From Patescibacteria group bacterium UBA918 (lineage in GTDB: Bacteria; Patescibacteriota; Minisyncoccia; Phycocordibacterales; UBA918): a stretch of 11,261 bases of DNA. The stretch lies in assembly GCA_002293845.1 (NCBI GenBank), contig DBEA01000015.1:1-11261 (forward strand), written 5' to 3'. This document shows positions 6,313-11,261 of the stretch, one piece after another; position 1 is the first letter of the stretch, and every line of letters begins with the position of its first letter. A model generated the notes under the pieces. The model saw only the letters and a program-made list of their open reading frames with translations, was not told the origin of the DNA and did not search any database. Made by a program: the position numbers and the translations under genes.

Positions 6313-6326
6313 GGTTGTGCACAACC
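6313..6326. promoter_or_regulatory. 14-bp perfect palindrome in the divergent promoter region
   Basis: GGTTGTGCACAACC reads the same on both strands. Its edge is 3 bp upstream of the -35 of the kinase-like promoter, and its centre is about 50 bp upstream of the predicted Nudix transcription start. That position suits a dimeric regulator controlling both genes. No regulator gene is in the window, so the operator role is inferred. Confidence 0.4.
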
Positions 6327-6354
6327 CGCATACGCTTTTAACTAGCCGTATTTA

Positions 6355-6363
6355 TGCTATAGT
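6355..6363 (+). promoter_or_regulatory. Extended -10 promoter of the Nudix gene
   Basis: TGC followed by TATAGT (five of six to consensus) forms an extended -10 element, with only a weak T-rich -35 region upstream. The box ends exactly 6 nt before GTG 6370, so transcription is predicted to start on the start codon. Confidence 0.6.
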
Positions 6364-6369
6364 GGGCAG

Positions 6370-6816
6370 GTGAAGCATCAAGCGACCAAGGCCATAGTGG
6401 TAGCGGGTTTGATCACCGATCATGATGGTCGCGTGTTGATAGTTCAACCCTCTCACAAGGAAGGTTGGATATTCCCGGGCGGATACGTCGAGGTCGGAGA
6501 GTCGCCTAGCGGCGCCTTCCGTCGCGAGATTCTGGCCGAACTAGGTGTCGAAATTCGGTCTGTTCCCAGACTATTGAGTATCGACTACCGCGGTTCCGCC
6601 GATGAATACGTCATGTTCATCTTCGACGGAGGTGTCTTCACGGAAGAAATGGTAGCTGGTATCAAGCTATCTCCCGGGTTATTAGAATTTCGCTTAGTTC
6701 CTCCGGAGGAGGCGATGTCGCTACTTCGAGCCAATAGCGCTCGTCGACTAATGCCGACCTTGGAGGCGCGCAGTAAGACCGGCATCGCCTACTTAGAGCA
6801 CCAAGAACTCCTGTAA
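6370..6816 (+). CDS. Nudix hydrolase (MutT-like) with altered catalytic box
   Basis: Nudix enzymes hydrolyse nucleoside diphosphates linked to another moiety, using divalent metal bound by the Nudix box. The 148-residue protein has the typical approach WIFPGG (33-38) and a box from G38 to V60: G38, E44, R52, E53 and E57 match GX5EX7REUXEEXGU. The first Glu of the EE pair is Ala56, which removes one expected metal ligand, so activity may be reduced or re-specified. Substrate is not predictable. The start is GTG, placed directly 6 nt after an extended -10 element with no Shine-Dalgarno, so a leaderless mRNA is likely. It is divergent from the kinase-like gene and 97 nt upstream of the NhaD gene, with no clear terminator between, so read-through is possible. 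Confidence 0.9.
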   Translation: MKHQATKAIVVAGLITDHDGRVLIVQPSHKEGWIFPGGYVEVGESPSGAFRREILAELGVEIRSVPRLLSIDYRGSADEYVMFIFDGGVFTEEMVAGIKLSPGLLEFRLVPPEEAMSLLRANSARRLMPTLEARSKTGIAYLEHQELL

Positions 6817-6913
6817 GCCGATTTGATCATCGTTTCGAATTGACTTGTGGGCGTTTTTATTTGTCTGCTTTTAGCGGCCAGTCGCTAGTTAATTAAATCA
6901 TCAATCTGTACTT

Positions 6914-8188
6914 ATGGCTCTCATCGCAAGCGTCATTTTCGTGGCCGGTTACGCACTCATTACCCTCGAACATCATTGGAAGATAAACAAATCCATAACG
7001 GCGACGGCTTTGGCCGCCATCCTCTGGGGCGCGATCGCTCTCACCACAAGCGATATTCACGGGGTGGAGGAGGCGTTACATCTCATTTCGGCCGAAACCT
7101 TCGCTTTGGTGGTTTTCTTGCTCGCGGCCATGACCTTGGTCGAGATATTGGTACACTATCGTTTTTTCGACCTGCTTAGAGCGAAACTGTTCGCGCTCGG
7201 CCTTAAAGACACGGCTCAGCTTGTGCTGATAACGATCATCACTTTCTTCCTATCAGCCATCCTCGACAACCTCACCACCACCATAGTGATGGTCCAGATC
7301 GCGCGACGGTTTTTCAAGGGTCACAACCTCTTGGTCGCGGCCGGCGCCATCGTCGTCGCGGCCAATGCCGGCGGCGCGTTTTCACCGGTCGGGGATGTCA
7401 CCACCATCATGTTGTGGTTGGCTGGCAAATTCACCGCTCTCGAGGTCATCATGTGGGGCTTCTTGCCATCCCTAGCCATCATAGCCTCCAGTTTGTTCTT
7501 CTTTGTCATGCAGATGAAGCGCGATAGCGGCGACGAGTCGTTGGCGGCAGGGGAGGATGTGCATCTTTCGCCTTCGGAAAAGACCGTCATAACATTATCG
7601 TTCATCTCGTTCGTTCTGCCGCCATTGGCGCACTTGGCCGGTCTTCCGCCTTTTATGGGTTTACTCTTGGGCGTCGGCATCGTCGGCTTGACCATAGGAT
7701 GGTTCGCCAATACTTCTAAGAAGCGCGAGACGCATCTCGCCATGGACATCGAGAAACTTCTCGGCAAACTGGACATCACGAGTTTGCTATTCTTTATCGG
7801 CATTCTTTTCGCGGTCGGCGCGTTAGGACACCTCGGCATACTGGACACCATCTCTGAAAGCCTGTTCGGCGAAGAGCCTGCCATCTCTCGATTGATCGCC
7901 GGTAGCGTCTTCTTGGGAGCTTTCTCCGCCATCCTCGATAACATTCCTCTGACTGCCGCGGCTCTCGACATTCTGCAGACGACCGATCCGAAGCTCTGGG
8001 TGCTTCTGGCCATTTGTGTCGGCACCGGCGGATCCATGTTGGTCATCGGTTCGGCGGCGGGCGTGGTAGCTATGGGTATGGTCAAGGAATTGACCTTCAA
8101 AAAATTCTTTCAGATAGCCTCTCTGCCGGCCGCCATCGGATACGCCGCCGGTATCGGCGTGTGGTACGTCCAATACTTGTTGTTTTAG
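6914..8188 (+). CDS. nhaD: NhaD-type Na+/H+ antiporter
   Basis: This is an inner-membrane ion-transporter-superfamily protein (NhaD/ArsB type), expected to export Na+ in exchange for H+. The 424 residues are nearly all hydrophobic, with about 11-12 spans. Two related halves are visible: SAILDNLTTTIVM (114-126) with NAGGAFSPVGDVTT (151-164), and SAILDNIPLTAA (338-349) with GTGGSMLVIGSAAG (370-383). The paired ILDN and glycine-rich hairpin motifs are typical of the family fold. A hydrophilic loop (about 200-222) separates the halves. The ATG has no Shine-Dalgarno. The 97-nt upstream gap is AT-rich near the gene, with a TTAAAT (6893-6898) as a weak -10 candidate and a small TAGCG/CGCTA hairpin (6872-6887). 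The nearby SulP transporter suggests an ion-homeostasis neighbourhood, though on the other strand. An arsenite or other anion transporter is a less likely alternative. Confidence 0.85.
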   Translation: MALIASVIFVAGYALITLEHHWKINKSITATALAAILWGAIALTTSDIHGVEEALHLISAETFALVVFLLAAMTLVEILVHYRFFDLLRAKLFALGLKDTAQLVLITIITFFLSAILDNLTTTIVMVQIARRFFKGHNLLVAAGAIVVAANAGGAFSPVGDVTTIMLWLAGKFTALEVIMWGFLPSLAIIASSLFFFVMQMKRDSGDESLAAGEDVHLSPSEKTVITLSFISFVLPPLAHLAGLPPFMGLLLGVGIVGLTIGWFANTSKKRETHLAMDIEKLLGKLDITSLLFFIGILFAVGALGHLGILDTISESLFGEEPAISRLIAGSVFLGAFSAILDNIPLTAAALDILQTTDPKLWVLLAICVGTGGSMLVIGSAAGVVAMGMVKELTFKKFFQIASLPAAIGYAAGIGVWYVQYLLF

Positions 8189-8236
8189 CCACTCAAGCGG
8201 ATAAAGTCGGCCTTGCGAGCGTCAAACAGCTGGCGA

Positions 8237-8245
8237 TGCTATGAT
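8237..8245 (+). promoter_or_regulatory. Extended -10 promoter of the helicase gene
   Basis: TGC followed by TATGAT (five of six) repeats the extended -10 design seen at the Nudix gene. No good -35 is visible. Transcription should begin near 8252, after the ATGs at 8241 and 8244 and 4 nt before ATG 8256, so it decides the start. Confidence 0.5.
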
Positions 8246-8255
8246 GGAGCCGAAT

Positions 8256-11204
8256 ATGAGCGAGCTTGGGGATTTCAAACACGCCTACGCACGGCTCAAT
8301 AAAGAGCAAAAAAAAGCGGTCGATGCGATCGACGGCCCGGTGATGGTCATCGCCGGTCCTGGTACGGGGAAGACGCAGATATTGGCTCTTCGAATCGCTA
8401 ATATCCTAGATAAAACGGACACCAAACCGGATAATATTCTGGCCCTGACCTTCACTGACGCCGGAGCGCACGCCATGAAGGAGCGTCTGCGCCGTTACAT
8501 CGGCGATACAGCCTATAAAGTGGCCGTACACACCTTCCACAGCTTCGCAGGCGAACTGATACGACGCTATCCTGACGCTTACCCGACCATCATCGGCGGT
8601 CGCGCTGCCACAGACATCGAGAGATTCTCGATGTTAGAAGATATAGTGAATGATAGCGATCTTCGCGAACTGCGTCCGTCTGGTGACCCTCTTTACTACG
8701 TCAAGAAGATTCCAGGGGCCATTTCCGATCTAAAAAAAGAGTACATTACTCCGGACGAACTATCGAAACGCATCGCGGAGCTAAAAGCCAACCTCGAAGC
8801 ACGGCCGAAATTCCACGAAAAAGGCGCCCACAAAGGCAAGGTCCGTAGCGACTACGCCAGGGAAGAAAAGCGGCTAAACAGGCTGAGGGAATTAGCTTTG
8901 GTCTATCGCCAGTATCAAGCGGTACTAAAAGATAGGCATCTGTACGATTTCGAAGACATGATCGTCGAGACCGTGAAGGCGCTCGAGGCCAACGAAGATA
9001 TGCTTCGAGATTTGCAGGAGACCTACCAGTACATCCTGGCAGATGAACATCAAGACGTGAACGAGGCCCAAAATAAGATATTGGAACTTTTGGCGCACTT
9101 CCATGATCGCCCTAACATCTTTGCCGTCGGCGACGAAAAGCAATCGATCTATCGCTTCCAAGGTGCGTCCCTGGACAACTTTTTATACTTCGAAGATCGG
9201 TTTCCGGGTACGACGATCATCCAACTCACCGATAATTATCGCTCGACCCAGAGAATACTCGATCTGGCGCATGCATTGATCAAAAGCGAGGACCCCGAAT
9301 TGAGCGCTCTGCGCGTACCACTCAGGTCGGCCAAAGAAGCCCCGGATGAAGGGCGCGAGGAATGTCGAACTTTTTCTCACGAAGCAGTGGAAGAGGAATG
9401 GCTGGTCAAGGAAGTAAGAAAATTATTGACAGAAGGGGTACCGGCGGAGGAGATAGCGGTGATCGTGCGCTATAACCGTGACGTCGAGCATTTGGCCGGC
9501 CGCCTGCGGGCGGCCGGCATCGACGCCAACGCATCGGCCGAAAGCGATATCCTTGACCATCCCATCACCGAGATGGCCGAGAATTTAATGCTGGCGAGTT
9601 TGGAGCCGACAAACGAAAGTGCCTTGTTCGCAGTTCTGACTCATGACTGCTGGGACATAAACAGCGGCGATCTGGCCCTTGTCCTAGCCGCGCGGTCATA
9701 TAACGAGCCCCTTCGAAAGATAATCGGTGACAAGGCTCGACTACAGGAATTGGCCGCGAGCGGCGCCGGCAAGATCGAACGAGTGGGGCAGGTCCTAGAC
9801 GAAGCCCGGGCGCTTAGCGCCACAAAGGCGCCGCACTTCGTGCTCCAGTTCCTGCTCCAAGAAAGCGGTCTACTGGCGAAAGTGACCAAGGAGGACCCAA
9901 GAGAGGGCGTACGAGTTTTGCGACGCTTTTATGACGACATCGAGGCGATGGTGATCGAAAATCAGGCAACTACGTTATCGGCCGTTGTCTCTCAGCTTAA
10001 GTACCGGCGAGCTCACGGTCTCCCATTGAACGCCCCGTATATCGACGTCGACCAGACGGCGGTACAGGTCATGACGGCACACAAATCAAAGGGTCTGGAA
10101 TTTCACACGGTCTTTTTACCTCGGACCACTGACAACGCTTTCGGTAAGGCCGATAAGCGCGATCATTTCAAATTGCCGCTTTCCAAGCATGTGGTCGATG
10201 ATGACGAAAGTGCGGAAGACGATCGTCGGCTTTTCTATGTGGCCATGACCCGAGCCAAGACGAACCTACTTATTTCCAGTTCTGAAAATACTACCTCGGG
10301 AAAGATCTGTGAACCGAGCAGATTTTTATACCAACTTCCGGCAGAATCCATCACTACCATAGACACCGCGGCCGAAGAGGAAGTATTCAAGCCGGAAGCT
10401 GTCTTGGAACGAAAGCATGTTTCCTTCCGACTCAAACCGGAGCTGATCAAGCGTCTTTTCCTGGAGCGTGGTTTGGCCGTCACCCATCTCAACAACTATC
10501 TGGAAGATCCCGGTAAGTATTATTTGGAAAATCTTCTGCGCCAACCTCAACCGCAAACCTTACCGGCAATGAAGGGTAACGCTGTGCATGAGATATTGGA
10601 TCGCGCGGTCTCTTCTTTTAAGAAAACCGGCGAGTGGATGACGATGAGCGAGGCGCAGAATCAAGTCAAGACCGCTCTCGAGAGAATGCCGATAGGTGAG
10701 AGCGACCTGGCAAGACTGCATGCTGATTCTCTGTTGATACTCAACTCTTATCTACCGCGTTTGGCCATGATGGCTGATAAAAATTCGCGAGCCGAAACCG
10801 CTTTCAGAGTCATCCTCAAGACGGATGACACAGAATTGCCGGAAGTGCCGCTCACCGGCAAGATAGATCGCATCGATCATGATTCTGATGGAAAAGTGTT
10901 GCGAGTAGTGGACTATAAAACCGGCAAGCCTAAGAGTCGTAACGAAGTCGAGGGCAAGACCAAGAATGGAACAGGAAACTATAAGCGCCAGTTGGTCTTC
11001 TATGCTTTGCTACTAGAATTGTACGGGGTAGAAACCGCTGATCCGGAATACGTGATTTCTTACGTCGAACCTAAAGAGCGTACAGGTGAGATAGTGGAGC
11101 ACACATTCAATGTAACGGCCGCCGAGGTTGACGAGTTGAAGCAAGAGATACTCCGAGTGTCGAAAGAAATAATTTCGGGAGATAAATTTTGGCCTAAGGA
11201 ATAG
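8256..11204 (+). CDS. UvrD/PcrA-type SF1 helicase with C-terminal RecB-like nuclease
   Basis: This is a DNA helicase-exonuclease expected to unwind and degrade or process DNA ends in repair and recombination. Numbering here is from ATG 8256 (982 residues), chosen because the upstream ATGs lie in the -10 box. The helicase half shows the SF1A motifs in order: Walker A GPGTGKTQ (34-41), LTFTDAGAHAMKERL (motif Ia), VHTFHSFA, Walker B LADEHQD (261-267), VGDEKQSIYRFQGA (291-304), NYRST (327-331), VMTAHKSKGLEF (605-616) and RRLFYVAMTRAK (657-668). The C-terminal PD-(D/E)XK domain has a RecB-like arrangement: GNAVHEIL with H778, GKIDRID with D871, DYKTGK with D886 and K888, and RQLVFYAL with Q912. 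All expected catalytic residues are present. No iron-sulfur cysteine cluster like that of AddB is seen. It resembles a single-chain AddA-like enzyme; no addB or recC partner is in the window. Confidence 0.92.
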   Translation: MSELGDFKHAYARLNKEQKKAVDAIDGPVMVIAGPGTGKTQILALRIANILDKTDTKPDNILALTFTDAGAHAMKERLRRYIGDTAYKVAVHTFHSFAGELIRRYPDAYPTIIGGRAATDIERFSMLEDIVNDSDLRELRPSGDPLYYVKKIPGAISDLKKEYITPDELSKRIAELKANLEARPKFHEKGAHKGKVRSDYAREEKRLNRLRELALVYRQYQAVLKDRHLYDFEDMIVETVKALEANEDMLRDLQETYQYILADEHQDVNEAQNKILELLAHFHDRPNIFAVGDEKQSIYRFQGASLDNFLYFEDRFPGTTIIQLTDNYRSTQRILDLAHALIKSEDPELSALRVPLRSAKEAPDEGREECRTFSHEAVEEEWLVKEVRKLLTEGVPAEEIAVIVRYNRDVEHLAGRLRAAGIDANASAESDILDHPITEMAENLMLASLEPTNESALFAVLTHDCWDINSGDLALVLAARSYNEPLRKIIGDKARLQELAASGAGKIERVGQVLDEARALSATKAPHFVLQFLLQESGLLAKVTKEDPREGVRVLRRFYDDIEAMVIENQATTLSAVVSQLKYRRAHGLPLNAPYIDVDQTAVQVMTAHKSKGLEFHTVFLPRTTDNAFGKADKRDHFKLPLSKHVVDDDESAEDDRRLFYVAMTRAKTNLLISSSENTTSGKICEPSRFLYQLPAESITTIDTAAEEEVFKPEAVLERKHVSFRLKPELIKRLFLERGLAVTHLNNYLEDPGKYYLENLLRQPQPQTLPAMKGNAVHEILDRAVSSFKKTGEWMTMSEAQNQVKTALERMPIGESDLARLHADSLLILNSYLPRLAMMADKNSRAETAFRVILKTDDTELPEVPLTGKIDRIDHDSDGKVLRVVDYKTGKPKSRNEVEGKTKNGTGNYKRQLVFYALLLELYGVETADPEYVISYVEPKERTGEIVEHTFNVTAAEVDELKQEILRVSKEIISGDKFWPKE

Positions 11205-11229
11205 GACGTAGAGATTCGCACTTAGAGCG

Positions 11230-11261
11230 ATGATAGTAAACCAAGGCGCGGCGGGCATTGC
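11230..11261 (+). CDS. Possible start of a further gene, cut by the window edge
   Basis: ATG at 11230 opens a frame reading MIVNQGAAGI to the edge, 25 nt after the helicase stop. There is no Shine-Dalgarno and no clear -10 box. The segment is too short to identify and may not be a gene. Confidence 0.2.
   Translation, partial: MIVNQGAAGI

Noticed and set aside
7321..8100. Minus-strand ORF (259 codons) opposite the NhaD gene
   Set aside because: Shadow frame of a well-conserved membrane protein gene, with no ribosome binding site or recognisable motif.
3780..8188. SulP, peptide, kinase-like, Nudix and NhaD genes as a novel defence or signalling island
   Set aside because: The genes are on both strands with separate promoters and terminators. 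No effector, toxin or sensor domain typical of such systems was seen. Two ion transporters and two nucleotide-related proteins side by side are not enough.

Overview
The window looks like chromosomal DNA from a member of the Candidate Phyla Radiation (Patescibacteria, most likely a Parcubacteria-type lineage). This is an inference from three things: a compact dnaG-rpoD pair, a sigma factor with a long lysine/alanine-rich N-terminal tail, and a UvrD-type helicase carrying a C-terminal RecB-like nuclease. All intact genes read through with the standard code. No tRNA, rRNA, CRISPR array, insertion sequence or phage gene was seen.

Layout. Positions 1-365 hold a minus-strand unit with a good promoter, a Shine-Dalgarno sequence and a terminator. 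Its reading frame, for a small protein with two membrane segments, lacks a start codon and has an in-frame stop, so it looks decayed. Its promoter overlaps the likely promoter of dnaG (429-2144, plus), which is followed by the primary sigma factor gene rpoD (2268-3557, plus). A strong, probably bidirectional terminator (3571-3603) separates rpoD from a minus-strand block. Reading that block in transcription order, it holds a degenerate thymidylate-kinase-like P-loop protein (6220-5552), a terminator, a SulP/STAS anion transporter (5471-3780) and a 39-residue single-span membrane peptide (3741-3622). The last is too small for standard gene callers but has a textbook ribosome binding site. A divergent control region (6221-6369) carrying a perfect 14-bp palindrome separates this block from three plus-strand genes: a Nudix hydrolase (6370-6816), an NhaD-type Na+/H+ antiporter (6914-8188) and the helicase-nuclease (8256-11204).

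How the genes fit together. dnaG and rpoD supply replication priming and housekeeping transcription initiation. The helicase-nuclease is a repair or DNA-end-processing enzyme. SulP and NhaD are both ion transporters and could jointly affect anion uptake and sodium/proton balance, but nothing in the sequence proves a link. The Nudix and kinase-like proteins both look nucleotide-related and are divergently transcribed from one control region.

The most interesting pattern is in expression signals. SulP and the Nudix gene each have a -10 box exactly 6 nt before the start codon, which predicts leaderless mRNAs. The helicase and rpoD have -10 boxes predicting leaders of only about 4-9 nt. None of these four has a Shine-Dalgarno sequence. 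The kinase-like gene, the 39-residue peptide and the decayed gene do have strong Shine-Dalgarno sequences. The promoter positions also argue that the longest-ORF starts of SulP, rpoD and the helicase are too far upstream. Protein oddities include a primase with three of four zinc ligands replaced, a P-loop protein with Arg for the Walker A Lys, and a Nudix box with one catalytic Glu replaced by Ala. I found no convincing new multi-gene system such as a defence island.
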